From Rhizobiales bacterium PAR1 (GTDB taxonomy: Bacteria > Pseudomonadota > Alphaproteobacteria > Rhizobiales > Beijerinckiaceae), in the NCBI GenBank assembly GCA_002256205.1, contig NKIW01000001.1:186001-250000 (forward strand): a stretch of DNA of 64,000 nucleotides. Direction: 5' to 3'. The position numbers and the translations under genes were made by a program. This document shows positions 27,302 through 35,735 of this stretch, piece by piece. The notes beneath the pieces are model-generated. The model was not told where the DNA came from and ran no database searches. It saw only the letters and a program-made list of their open reading frames with translations. The stretch's first letter is position 1. Every line of letters begins with the position of its first letter.

Positions 27302-29509
27302 GTGATGAGGCTATCGCCCGCGAGCGCGCTGACCTGGGGGCTATCCGCCCTCGGGGTCTTCGTGCTGCCGTGGTATATGCTGGAGGATGGCCTCACGCCA
27401 ATGCGGCTCTTCGGGCTGATCGGTTCCGAGGTTGAATACGCCTCGGCGGCGACGGCGGCCGCCTGGTTCGGGCGATGGTGGCTCTGGCCACCGGTTCTGG
27501 CGGTGCTGATTGGCCTGCCCTCTCTCATGCCCGGTCTTTCCCGAAGGAGCGCGGCACTGCTGCGCGGCGGCGCAGGTGCTCTTGGGCTGACGAGCGTGAT
27601 CGCGCAGGGATGGCTGATCGGCATTCGAGGCTGGAACTATCCGGCACTGGAGGCGGCATTCGGTGCCCTGCCTTCCGGCCAGTTCGGTATCGGCCTTGGC
27701 GGAGCGGCGGCCTTTCTGGCCTTCCTTCTGATGATCACCGATGCTCTGGCGCTGAAAGGCAAATTCGGTGGTGACCGCTTCGTCGCGGGTGCCGTCGGCA
27801 TTATCGTTGCGGCCATCGCGATTTTCACAATCTGGCCGGTGCTGACCATCCTGTCGCAAGCGTTCGGCATCGCCAAAGGCGAGACAGCAGCCGTTGTTTT
27901 TGCGCAGCGATTCTTTCACGCCAAGGTCTGGGGTCTGGAGTGTCTCGTCTCGCGCTCGGCCTGCGGCGTGGCGTGGAACACGCTGGCGCTTGCACTTTCA
28001 ACCGCGTTGGCGACCACCCTGCTAGGCCTCTGCTTCGCACTGATCGCGATACGAACTGGTTTTCCCTTCAAGTCGGGCCTGCGCCTCCTGACTGTATTGC
28101 CAATCGTCACGCCACCGTTTGTGATCGGCCTTGGGTTGATCCTGATCTTTGGCCGCTCCGGCATCGTCAATCAGGCAGCGGCGCATCTCTTTGGCGTGGA
28201 ACTGGGCCGGTGGATCTATGGCTTCAACGGTGTCTGGCTGGCGCAGGTCTTCTCCTTCACGCCTACTGCCTTTCTCGTGCTGATCGGCATCGTGCAGGGT
28301 ATTTCGCCCACCATGGAAGAGGCCGCGCAGACCCTGCGCGCCAGTCCTTCACGCACCTTCAATGCGGTCACGCTGCCGCTGATGATGCCGGGCCTTGCGA
28401 ATGCCTTCCTCATCGTTTTCATCGAGAGTCTGGCCGATTTCGGCAATCCCATCGTGCTCGGCGGCTCATTTGGCGTGCTCTCAACCGAAATTTTCTTTGC
28501 CGTGGTCGGGGCGCAGGTGGATTTCGGACGCGCGGCCGCGCTGGCGCTCATCCTGCTGCTGTTCGCGCTCACCGCCTTCCTGATCCAGCGTTTCTCGGTC
28601 GGCTCGCGCTCCTATGTGTCGATGACCGGCAAGGGCGAGACCGGTCTTGCGCAGGGAGTCCCGACGTGGGTGCGGCGCGTGGCCTATACCGTGGCGTTGC
28701 CGTGGGCAGTTCTCACCGTTACCGTTTATGCGCTCGCGCTCGCTGGCGGCTTTGTGAAGATCTGGGGCCGAGACTGGACGCCGACCCTTGAGCATTTTGC
28801 CCGAGCCTTCGCGATCGACCATGGCGTCAAGGGCATCGTCTGGTCGGGCGGCGCATGGTCGTCGCTGTTCACGACGATAAAGCTCGCGGCCATTGCAGCA
28901 CCGATCACTGCCGCACTGGGTCTGCTCGCGGCATGGCTATTGACGCGCCAGCGCTTTGCCGGGCGCACCGCACTCGAATTCGGGCTGATGCTCTCTTTCT
29001 GTGTTCCCGGCACCGTGACCGGCGTAGCCTATATTCTGACCTACAACATCCCGCCGCTGGAGATCACCGGCACGGCGCTGATCCTCGTGCTGTGCTTTAT
29101 CTTCCGCAATATGCCAGTCGGCGTCCGTTCCGGAATGGCGACGATGAGCCAGCTCGACAAAAACCTTGACGAAGCCGCCGCGACGCTCCGCGCCTCGACC
29201 TTCCGCGCCTTGCGCGTCGTGATCCTGCCGCTGCTCAAACCTGCGATCATCACCGCGCTGACCTATTCCTTTGTCCGCGCCATGACGACCGTTTCAGCGG
29301 TGATTTTCCTCGTCTCGGCGCAATATGAAATGGCCACCGTCTTCATCATCAACCGGGTGATCAATGGCGATTACGGCCTTGCGATTGCCTATTCGACCGT
29401 ACTGATCGTGCTGATGACAGCGGTCATCGGCCTGATCCAGCTGGGCGTCGGCGAACGGCGGCTCGTCCGTCGTGAACCCTCGGTCCCTGCGAAGGAACGC
29501 CACGCATGA
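27302..29509 (+). CDS. Iron-type ABC transporter permease, fused double permease with extra N-terminal membrane region
   Basis: A 735-residue permease of the FbpB type in which two permease domains are joined. EAA loops are at EEAAQTLRASPSRTFNAVTLPLMMPG (first half, about 340) and DEAAATLRASTFRALRVVILPLLKP (second half, about 620), each contacting the ATPase. An additional ~180 residues with four or more hydrophobic segments precede the first typical domain, which makes it longer than the usual double permease (about 550). Start is GTG 27302 or ATG 27305. The ATPase gene overlaps its end by four bases (ATGA). Confidence 0.9.
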   Translation: MMRLSPASALTWGLSALGVFVLPWYMLEDGLTPMRLFGLIGSEVEYASAATAAAWFGRWWLWPPVLAVLIGLPSLMPGLSRRSAALLRGGAGALGLTSVIAQGWLIGIRGWNYPALEAAFGALPSGQFGIGLGGAAAFLAFLLMITDALALKGKFGGDRFVAGAVGIIVAAIAIFTIWPVLTILSQAFGIAKGETAAVVFAQRFFHAKVWGLECLVSRSACGVAWNTLALALSTALATTLLGLCFALIAIRTGFPFKSGLRLLTVLPIVTPPFVIGLGLILIFGRSGIVNQAAAHLFGVELGRWIYGFNGVWLAQVFSFTPTAFLVLIGIVQGISPTMEEAAQTLRASPSRTFNAVTLPLMMPGLANAFLIVFIESLADFGNPIVLGGSFGVLSTEIFFAVVGAQVDFGRAAALALILLLFALTAFLIQRFSVGSRSYVSMTGKGETGLAQGVPTWVRRVAYTVALPWAVLTVTVYALALAGGFVKIWGRDWTPTLEHFARAFAIDHGVKGIVWSGGAWSSLFTTIKLAAIAAPITAALGLLAAWLLTRQRFAGRTALEFGLMLSFCVPGTVTGVAYILTYNIPPLEITGTALILVLCFIFRNMPVGVRSGMATMSQLDKNLDEAAATLRASTFRALRVVILPLLKPAIITALTYSFVRAMTTVSAVIFLVSAQYEMATVFIINRVINGDYGLAIAYSTVLIVLMTAVIGLIQLGVGERRLVRREPSVPAKERHA

Positions 29510-30573
29510 ACGCCCCCCGACACGCCGCCGATGTTCGCCTTGAGGGTATTGCCAAGCGCTATGGCAAGGTGACCGCCGTCAAGCCGCTCGATCTCGTGAT
29601 CGAAGCTGGCACGCTGGTCACGCTCCTCGGCCCCTCCGGCTGCGGCAAGACCACGCTGCTGCGGATGATTGCCGGGCTGGAACGCGTCTCGGAAGGGCGC
29701 ATCCTTATCGGCGGACGCGACGTCACCGACTTTTCCGCCGGCGAGCGCAATGTCTCGATGGTTTTCCAGTCCTACGCGTTGTTTCCGCACATGAGCGTGC
29801 GGGAGAACGTCGCTTTCGGGCTGATTTCGGAAGGCGTGGCCAAACAGGAAGCCCACGCGAAGGCAGAAACCGTTCTGGCCACCGTGGGTCTTGCCGGCTT
29901 CGGTGATCGCTTCCCGTCGCAACTCTCGGGCGGTCAACAGCAGCGCGTCGCCGTGGCGCGTTCGCTGGTGCTCGAACCCGATGTGCTCCTCTTTGACGAA
30001 CCGCTCTCGAACCTCGATGCCAAACTCCGCCGCTCGATGCGAGAGGATATCCGCGCACTCCAGCAGAAGCTCGGCCTGACTGTGGTCTATGTCACGCATG
30101 ACCAAAGCGAAGCGCTCGCGGTCTCGGATGTCATCGTGGTGATGAAGGCAGCGGAGATCGCCCAGGCCGGCACGCCGCGCGCGCTCTATGAGGAGCCGGC
30201 AAACGTCTTTGTCGCGACCTTCATGGGCGAGGCAAATCACGTGAAGGGCGAGATTCAGAGCATCGATGGCACCGAAGCCACGGTCAGGCTCGATAGCGCC
30301 ACCCTCACCCTGCCCGCGCGCAGCCTCGCGCCCGGCCCTGTCGATATTGTCATCCGCCCGGAAGCCATCCGCATTGATCCCGCTGATACGCCCGGCGGCC
30401 TTGCCGCAACCATCGCCACCGCGACCTACATGGGCGCGCACGCCGAATATAACCTCGAGACGCCCGTCGCCCGGCTGTTCGCAATTGTGCCCGAAGCGGA
30501 AGGCCTGTTGTCAGTCGGTAGCGCGGTCTCGCTCAGCTTTGCCCGGCGCGGAACCATCCTCGTTGCGCCGTGA
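29506..30573 (+). CDS. Iron-type ABC transporter ATPase (FbpC/PotA type)
   Basis: A 355-residue ATPase energising the importer encoded by the two genes before it. All motifs are intact: Walker A LLGPSGCGKTT near 41-51, Q-loop VFQSYALFPHMS, signature LSGGQQQRVAVARSL near 145, Walker B VLLFDEPLSNLD, and H-loop YVTHDQSEALA. The C-terminal ~110 residues are a TOBE-type regulatory domain (MGEANHVKGE, then VDIVIRPEAIRID). The start overlaps the permease stop, so translation is coupled. Confidence 0.94.
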   Translation: MNAPRHAADVRLEGIAKRYGKVTAVKPLDLVIEAGTLVTLLGPSGCGKTTLLRMIAGLERVSEGRILIGGRDVTDFSAGERNVSMVFQSYALFPHMSVRENVAFGLISEGVAKQEAHAKAETVLATVGLAGFGDRFPSQLSGGQQQRVAVARSLVLEPDVLLFDEPLSNLDAKLRRSMREDIRALQQKLGLTVVYVTHDQSEALAVSDVIVVMKAAEIAQAGTPRALYEEPANVFVATFMGEANHVKGEIQSIDGTEATVRLDSATLTLPARSLAPGPVDIVIRPEAIRIDPADTPGGLAATIATATYMGAHAEYNLETPVARLFAIVPEAEGLLSVGSAVSLSFARRGTILVAP

Positions 30574-30676
30574 TAACCCGCTTCACGTCAATGACATGAT
30601 GCGCCTCTATCGGCTCTGCTGAGGCGAACACAACGGCCTTATCATCACTCTGTCGCGGCAACCCGGAGCCTGACGC

Positions 30677-31615
30677 ATGACCCAGCATATCCCCGGCGCG
30701 CGCTTTCATGCCCTGATTCTCAAGGCACGCGAGAAGCCGCCGCTCCCCACCGCCATCGTCCACCCCTGCGATGATCTGAGCCTTCTGGGGGCGGTTCAGG
30801 CCGAGGAAAACGGGCTGATCGCACCGCTCTATGTCGGCCCCCGCGCGAAGGTTCTCGCGACGGCGGAAGGCGTGGGCATCACGCTAGACGAAAGCCGGAT
30901 CATCGATGTTCCGCACAGCCATGCGGCCGCATCGCGCGCAGTAGAACTCGTTCGTGAAGGGCGTGCGCAGGCCCTGATGAAGGGCAAGCTCCACACGGAT
31001 GAACTCCTCTCCGCCGTGCTCGACAAGGAACGCGGGCTCAGAACCGAGCGCCGGCTCAGCCATGTTTTCGTACTTGATGTACCGCTCTACCAGCGCATGC
31101 TGCTGATCACCGATGCCGCGATCAACATCTCGCCGAGCCTCGAAGACCTGCGCGATATCGTCCAGAACGCACTCGATCTCGCTGTTTCGATGGGAATCGA
31201 GATCCCCCGCGTTGCCCTGCTCTCGGCAGTGGAGACCGTGACGGAAAAACTCCCCTCGACCGTGCTGGCCGCCGCCATCTGCAAAATGCGCGATCGCGGG
31301 CAGATTGTCGGCGGGCTGGTCGATGGCCCCCTCGCCTTCGACAATGCCATTTCGCCCGAAGCCGTTGCCGCCAAGGGCATCATTTCAGAGGTCGCAGGCA
31401 AGGCGGATATCCTCGTGGTGCCAAACCTCGAAAGCGGCAACATGATCGCCAAGCAGTTGATCTATCTCGCAGGTGCGGAAGCGGCTGGTATCGCGCTCGG
31501 CGCGCGGGTGCCGATCATGCTGACGAGCCGTTCCGACACACCCGCCGCCCGCCTCGCCTCCGCGGCGCTGGCCTGCCTCCACGCCGGTTTCTTGCCAAGA
31601 AAACCGGTGACATGA
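30677..31615 (+). CDS. Phosphate acetyl/butyryltransferase family protein
   Basis: A 312-residue member of the Pta/Ptb family, which interconverts acyl-CoA and acyl phosphate. Recognisable segments are AQALMKGKLHTDELLSAVL, LSHVFVLDVP, ITDAAINISPSLEDLRDIVQNA and the C-terminal VVPNLESGNMIAKQLIYLAGAEAAGI. The short form matches the rhizobial proteins found with acetate kinase or with beta-oxidation genes. No kinase gene is adjacent here. It starts 103 bases after the ABC ATPase with a GGAG ribosome-binding site and may be transcribed separately. Confidence 0.9.
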   Translation: MTQHIPGARFHALILKAREKPPLPTAIVHPCDDLSLLGAVQAEENGLIAPLYVGPRAKVLATAEGVGITLDESRIIDVPHSHAAASRAVELVREGRAQALMKGKLHTDELLSAVLDKERGLRTERRLSHVFVLDVPLYQRMLLITDAAINISPSLEDLRDIVQNALDLAVSMGIEIPRVALLSAVETVTEKLPSTVLAAAICKMRDRGQIVGGLVDGPLAFDNAISPEAVAAKGIISEVAGKADILVVPNLESGNMIAKQLIYLAGAEAAGIALGARVPIMLTSRSDTPAARLASAALACLHAGFLPRKPVT

Positions 31616-31651
31616 GCGGGACGACCCGGTTCAAACACCCGGACGGAAGCT

Positions 31652-32560
31652 CTACGCCACCTTCGCCACGTTGAAATGCAGAATGCCGGAATCAGAGGTG
31701 TTGCGGGACAGCGTCACGCGGTTTCGACCACCCGATTTTGAGGCGTACAGCGCGACATCCGCCTCGCGCATCGCATCCTCGAAGTTTGAGCCCGGCAAGC
31801 GCTCGGCAACGCCGATGCTGGCCGTAACCGTGAGAGGTCCGGCCGCCGTCTCGAAGGGCTCATCGGCGATGGCAAATCGAATGCGCTCGGCCACTTCGCC
31901 TGCGATATGCAGCGGTGCATGCACCAGCAGCCCGAATTCCTCACCGCCGAGGCGTGAGAACTGCTTGTCAATCGCCGAAGCCCGCCGCGCAATCACGCGC
32001 AAAACCTCATCGCCGATATCATGGCCATAACGGTCATTGATCTGCTTGAAGTGATCGACGTCGAGCATCAGGATCGACACCGGCGCGGAGGCGAAGCTGT
32101 TTTTCTCCAACTCTTCGAAAAACGACCGGCGGTTACGCAGGTTCGTGAGGCTGTCGTAGGAGGCAAGACGAATGAGATCGTTCTGTGCCGCCAGCAGACG
32201 CCCCGCCGCCCGCAACCGGGCCAGCAACTCGCTCGCGCGTGGCGGCTTGGTGATATAATCGTCAGCGCCGCTATCGAGCGCCTCGACGAGTTTCAACTCA
32301 TCCCGCGAGGACGAGAGCACGATGACATAGACCGGGCGGGCATTATCGGTGCAAAGCTTGGCTTCCCAGCACAATTCGAAGCCCGAAATCGTCGCGAATT
32401 CGATCGCCGTGATCAGCACGTCGAATTCCTGCCCGGACCGCATGAAGGCCAAAGCCTCATCGGCATCGCCGGAGCAGACAATCTCGTGCCCGTCGGCCGA
32501 GAGCATATTGGCGACAATTGTCCTGCCAATGCGGCTCGGCTCTGCCAGCAGAATACGCAT
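31652..32560 (-). CDS. Diguanylate cyclase with a degenerate receiver domain
   Basis: A 302-residue protein with an N-terminal receiver-like domain (1 to about 120) and a C-terminal GGDEF domain making c-di-GMP. The cyclase looks active: LMLDVDHFKQINDRYGHDIGD and signature GGEEF at 205-209. No RxxD inhibitory site is seen five residues before the signature. The receiver is odd: the phospho-acceptor position is Ala (A52, ITAIEF where ITDxxM is expected) and the first acidic-pair position is Ala (A6-E7), though K105 and S83 region are retained. ATG 32560 is preferred; a GTG at 32578 would add six residues. It lies downstream of the THI5-like transporter. Confidence 0.9.
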   Translation of the reverse strand: MRILLAEPSRIGRTIVANMLSADGHEIVCSGDADEALAFMRSGQEFDVLITAIEFATISGFELCWEAKLCTDNARPVYVIVLSSSRDELKLVEALDSGADDYITKPPRASELLARLRAAGRLLAAQNDLIRLASYDSLTNLRNRRSFFEELEKNSFASAPVSILMLDVDHFKQINDRYGHDIGDEVLRVIARRASAIDKQFSRLGGEEFGLLVHAPLHIAGEVAERIRFAIADEPFETAAGPLTVTASIGVAERLPGSNFEDAMREADVALYASKSGGRNRVTLSRNTSDSGILHFNVAKVA

Positions 32561-32673
32561 GATCGAAGAAATTCCCACCTAGAAAGCAGGATGAAACTAG
32601 GCAGGAATGATTAAAAAATTCGCATGAAAATAGGAAAATTTACCGATCAATCACACCTTTCAGTTGTATTTTT

Positions 32674-33549
32674 CTAACTCTCCCGCTTGATCGCGCTCTC
32701 ATGCCAGCGGAACAGCAGGCGATGGGCGATGTAGGAGGTGGCAAGAAAAATCGCAATTCCGGACATGGAAATCATCAGAAGCGCCGCAAACATGCGTGGA
32801 ATCTTGAGCTGATATCCCGATTCCAGAATGCGATAGGCTAAACCGGAAGCCGAACCGCCCGTCCCTGCAACAAATTCGGCCACAACCGCACCGATCAACG
32901 CCAATCCGCCAGAAATTTTTAGCCCGCTCAGAAAATACGGCAATGCTGCCGGCAAGCGCAGATAGCGCAGGGTCTGCCAGCGATTCGCGCCGTAAAGCTG
33001 GAACAGCGCGACAAGATTATGATCGGCGGAATTCAGTCCCATGATTGTGTTCGACAGGATCGGGAAAAACGCGACGATCCACGCGCAGATCAGCAGCGAG
33101 AGATTCACATCGCCAACCCAGATGATGATCAGCGGTGCAATCGAGACCACCGGCGTCACCTGAAGCACAATGGCATAGGGCAGCAGCGAGCGCTCCAGCC
33201 ACTTCGATTGCGTGAAGAGGATCGCCAATGCCACGCCAACACTCACCGCCGCAATCAACGCGGCAAAGGTGATCCGGAGCGTCACCCAGAGCGCGACAGA
33301 AAGCGTCGGCCAATCCGTAATCAGCGTTTGGAAGATAATCCCCGGTCCCGGCAGGATATAGGGCGGGATGCCCTTGAGCCGCACGATCCCCTCCCACACA
33401 GAAAGGAAGATCACGCCCATTGCCAGCGGCGCGAGAATGCCCGGCCAGCGACTCTTCGGCAGGCCGAGGACAGTCTCCTCCTGTGCATAGACTGGCGCGG
33501 CATCCTGATCGGTGCCTTTGGCGGAAGTCGGGGAGAGGTCAGTGCTCAT
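32674..33549 (-). CDS. ABC transporter permease (SsuC/ThiX type)
   Basis: A 291-residue permease of the nitrate/sulfonate/taurine/pyrimidine importer group with about six membrane segments. The EAA-type loop is NLVALFQLYGANRWQTLRYLRLPAALPYFLSGLKI, followed by GGLALIGAVVAEFVAG, both characteristic. An N-terminal ~35-residue polar tail precedes the first segment. The gene lies ten bases after the ATPase gene in one operon with the THI5-like binding protein. Family alone does not fix the substrate. Confidence 0.92.
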   Translation of the reverse strand: MSTDLSPTSAKGTDQDAAPVYAQEETVLGLPKSRWPGILAPLAMGVIFLSVWEGIVRLKGIPPYILPGPGIIFQTLITDWPTLSVALWVTLRITFAALIAAVSVGVALAILFTQSKWLERSLLPYAIVLQVTPVVSIAPLIIIWVGDVNLSLLICAWIVAFFPILSNTIMGLNSADHNLVALFQLYGANRWQTLRYLRLPAALPYFLSGLKISGGLALIGAVVAEFVAGTGGSASGLAYRILESGYQLKIPRMFAALLMISMSGIAIFLATSYIAHRLLFRWHESAIKRES

Positions 33550-33558
33550 ATCTTAGGC

Positions 33559-34374
33559 CTATGCGTCAATGGCGGCTTTGAGCGCCTCGGAACCAAGGCG
33601 GCACAGGTGGGCGTAATCCGCCGAGGTCCGGAAGAGGTTGTCACGCGGGAACGGCGCATCGACCATCACTTCACTCATCACGCGCCCCGGTCGCGCCGCC
33701 ATCACGACGACGCGCTGCGAGAGATAAACGCTCTCGAACACCGAATGCGTCACGAAGACCGCCGTGAAGCGGTTGCGCTCCCAGAGGGCGAGGAGATCGT
33801 CGTTGAGCTTATGCCGCGTGATTTCATCGAGCGCCGCGAAGGGCTCATCCATCAGCAGAACCTTCGGCTCGGTGACGAGCGCGCGGGCAATCGAAACGCG
33901 CATCTTCATCCCGCCCGAAAGTTCGCGCGGGTAGGATTTCTCGAACCCCTTGAGCCCGACGAGATCGAGCATCGCTGCCGCTCTGTCCCGCGCCTCGCCC
34001 GCATTCATATGCTTGAGGCGCAAGGGGAGTGTGACATTTTCCAACGTCGGCGCCCAGGGGAGAAGCGTCGGCTCCTGAAAGACAAAACCGAGGCTATGCT
34101 CCGGCTTGCCATAGGCATCGGCACTCTCCGCACCCGGCCAGTCGATTGTCCCGGCGCTCGGTGCGGAAAGATCGGAAATCAGGCGGAGCAGCGTCGATTT
34201 CCCACAGCCCGAGGGGCCAAGCAGGCTGACGAACTCGCCCGGGAAAAGGTCGAGATCGACATCCCGCAAGGCGAGCGTGCCGTTGGAGAATTTCTTGGAA
34301 AGGCCGCGCACCGAAACCAGCGGGCGCAGACCCGATGGCTTCGAGGCACTATTGACCATTGGGGCCGAACTCAA
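33559..34374 (-). CDS. ABC transporter ATPase (SsuB/ThiZ type)
   Basis: A 271-residue ATPase with Walker A LLGPSGCGKSTLLRLI near 54-70, Q-loop FVFQEPTLLPWAP, signature LSGGMKMRVSIARAL near 155, Walker B VLLMDEPFAALDEITR, and H-loop VFVTHSVFESVYLS. It is typical of the sulfonate/pyrimidine subclass. Its start overlaps the end of the binding-protein gene by four bases (ATGA) and the permease follows after ten bases, a tight three-gene operon. Confidence 0.94.
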   Translation of the reverse strand: MSSAPMVNSASKPSGLRPLVSVRGLSKKFSNGTLALRDVDLDLFPGEFVSLLGPSGCGKSTLLRLISDLSAPSAGTIDWPGAESADAYGKPEHSLGFVFQEPTLLPWAPTLENVTLPLRLKHMNAGEARDRAAAMLDLVGLKGFEKSYPRELSGGMKMRVSIARALVTEPKVLLMDEPFAALDEITRHKLNDDLLALWERNRFTAVFVTHSVFESVYLSQRVVVMAARPGRVMSEVMVDAPFPRDNLFRTSADYAHLCRLGSEALKAAIDA

Positions 34375-35387
34375 ATGCCGACGCCCTTGTTGATGAAATC
34401 AAGGTTGTAGGCCTTGGAGACATCGATATTCGCCGGGAAAACGCCCGTCGCCGCCATCTGGTCATAGAAGTTCTTCCAGCGCACATCTGTCATCGCGCCA
34501 AGCCCAAGCTTCAGCGCATCGCCAGAGAGAACAATGCCGCGCTCGGTCATGACTTTCAGCGCATAGGCGATCTTGTCGTCAGTCATGTCGGGATTGGCGG
34601 CCTTGATCAGTGCGTTGGCGGCAGCATTGCCTTCGCCACCCTTCATATAGGCGGCCCAGCCTTCGAGGGTCGCGTTGACGAAGCGCTGCACCACGTCCTT
34701 CTTCTCGGTCATCATCTTGCGGGAGATGTTGATCGTCGTGTTGTAGTTGTCGAAGCCAGCATCGGCGATGAGATGCACGAGCGGCTTAACGCCGCCTTCC
34801 TTCTCGATCGCGAACGGCTCGGAGGACAGGAAGCCCTGCTGGCAGACGCCCTTGTCGGCAAGGAACGGCGCCATGTTGAACGTATAGGGGCGGATCTGCT
34901 CGTCGGAATAGCCGAATTTCGCCTTCAGGAACGGCCAATACGAGGTGCGGCCCGCGCCGCCGACGAGGATCGGCTTGCCCTTGAGTTTGGTGAAATCGTC
35001 GTTCCCCTGCCCCGGGTGGCAGATAATGACCTGCGGGTCTTTCTGGAAGATCGAGGCGATGCAGAGGAACGGCAGGCTCTGTTCGACATAGCGGATCGCC
35101 TCGAAGGAGTTCGACATGATCATGTCGACCTGCCCGCCGAGGAGGAGCTGCGAGGGGTTCTGCTGCGGCCCGCCCATGCGGATATCCGCGTCAAGCCCGT
35201 ACTTTTTATAGATCCCGTTGGCGAGCGCGTAATAGAAGCCGCCATGTTCGGCCTGCGCGCGCCAGTTGGTGAGATAGCTGACCTTGTCGAGCGTCTGTGC
35301 GCGGGCGCTGCGCCCCGCAACTGGCACAAGTGTGGCTCCGCCGATCAAGCCGAGAGCCGCCCTGCGGTCGATGCGAAATGTCGTCAT
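34371..35387 (-). CDS. NMT1/THI5-like ABC transporter solute-binding protein
   Basis: A 338-residue periplasmic binding protein. A twin-arginine-like signal (IDRRAALGLIGGATLVPVAG, cleavage after ARAQ near 32) is followed by the family core: SYLTNWRAQAEHGGFYYALANGIYKKYGLD, GGPQQNPSQLLLGGQVDM, and KPILVGGAGRTSYWP. THI5-like proteins bind pyrimidines (HMP, formylaminopyrimidine) but also sulfonates and other small molecules. ATG 35387 gives the signal peptide; upstream in-frame residues are unlike it. The catabolic genes across the gap make a nitrogen-ring substrate attractive but unproven. Confidence 0.9.
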   Translation of the reverse strand: MTTFRIDRRAALGLIGGATLVPVAGRSARAQTLDKVSYLTNWRAQAEHGGFYYALANGIYKKYGLDADIRMGGPQQNPSQLLLGGQVDMIMSNSFEAIRYVEQSLPFLCIASIFQKDPQVIICHPGQGNDDFTKLKGKPILVGGAGRTSYWPFLKAKFGYSDEQIRPYTFNMAPFLADKGVCQQGFLSSEPFAIEKEGGVKPLVHLIADAGFDNYNTTINISRKMMTEKKDVVQRFVNATLEGWAAYMKGGEGNAAANALIKAANPDMTDDKIAYALKVMTERGIVLSGDALKLGLGAMTDVRWKNFYDQMAATGVFPANIDVSKAYNLDFINKGVGI

Positions 35388-35735
35388 GGTATCCCTCGCT
35401 CTTGTCTTTTTTGCTGTGCGCGATGCGCGATCCTGAAGGGACGAGCAACGGCTATGCCAGCCTGCCGCCGGGTCTCCCTTGGGCAAGCCGTTTGTCTTTT
35501 GATCACAATGCCTTTTCTAGGGCCATGTTGCCTAGAGGCAAGGCTCTCTCACGAACTTGCGATCAACAGGGAACTGCCGGCAACGAAATAGAAACCGTAA
35601 CGCGCGCTTTTCCGTCGCGCGACTGAACACACCCCGAAGAACGGGCAAAGGGTACGGCTTTCGAGGATCGGGTTAGGTCATTTTTTAATCAATTGTGGCC
35701 CTCTGAAACCCTGATCAGATTAACCGTATGAGTTC
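35388..35735. promoter_or_regulatory. 348-base divergent gap, THI5-like transporter / acyltransferase
   Basis: No gene is supported here. The region must carry promoters for both sides. An AT-rich patch at about 35680-35696 (CATTTTTTAATCAATTG) is a probable promoter core for one side. In the transporter leader ACGGCT and AGCCGT face each other across about 36 bases with AAGGGA/TCCCTT pairing possible, so the 5'UTR may fold. I checked for the thiamine-riboswitch hallmarks (CTGAGA plus ACCTGATCTGG-type) and do not find them together. Confidence 0.4.

Noticed and set aside
33019-34410. Plus-strand open frame opposite the THI5-like permease and ATPase
   Set aside because: The minus strand carries full Walker, signature and permease motifs; the plus frame has none and is dominated by Arg, His and Glu.
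35388-35735. Possible thiamine riboswitch before the THI5-like transporter
   Set aside because: THI5-like transporters are sometimes under such control, but the CTGAGA and ACCTGATCTGG-type conserved elements are not found together on the transporter strand.
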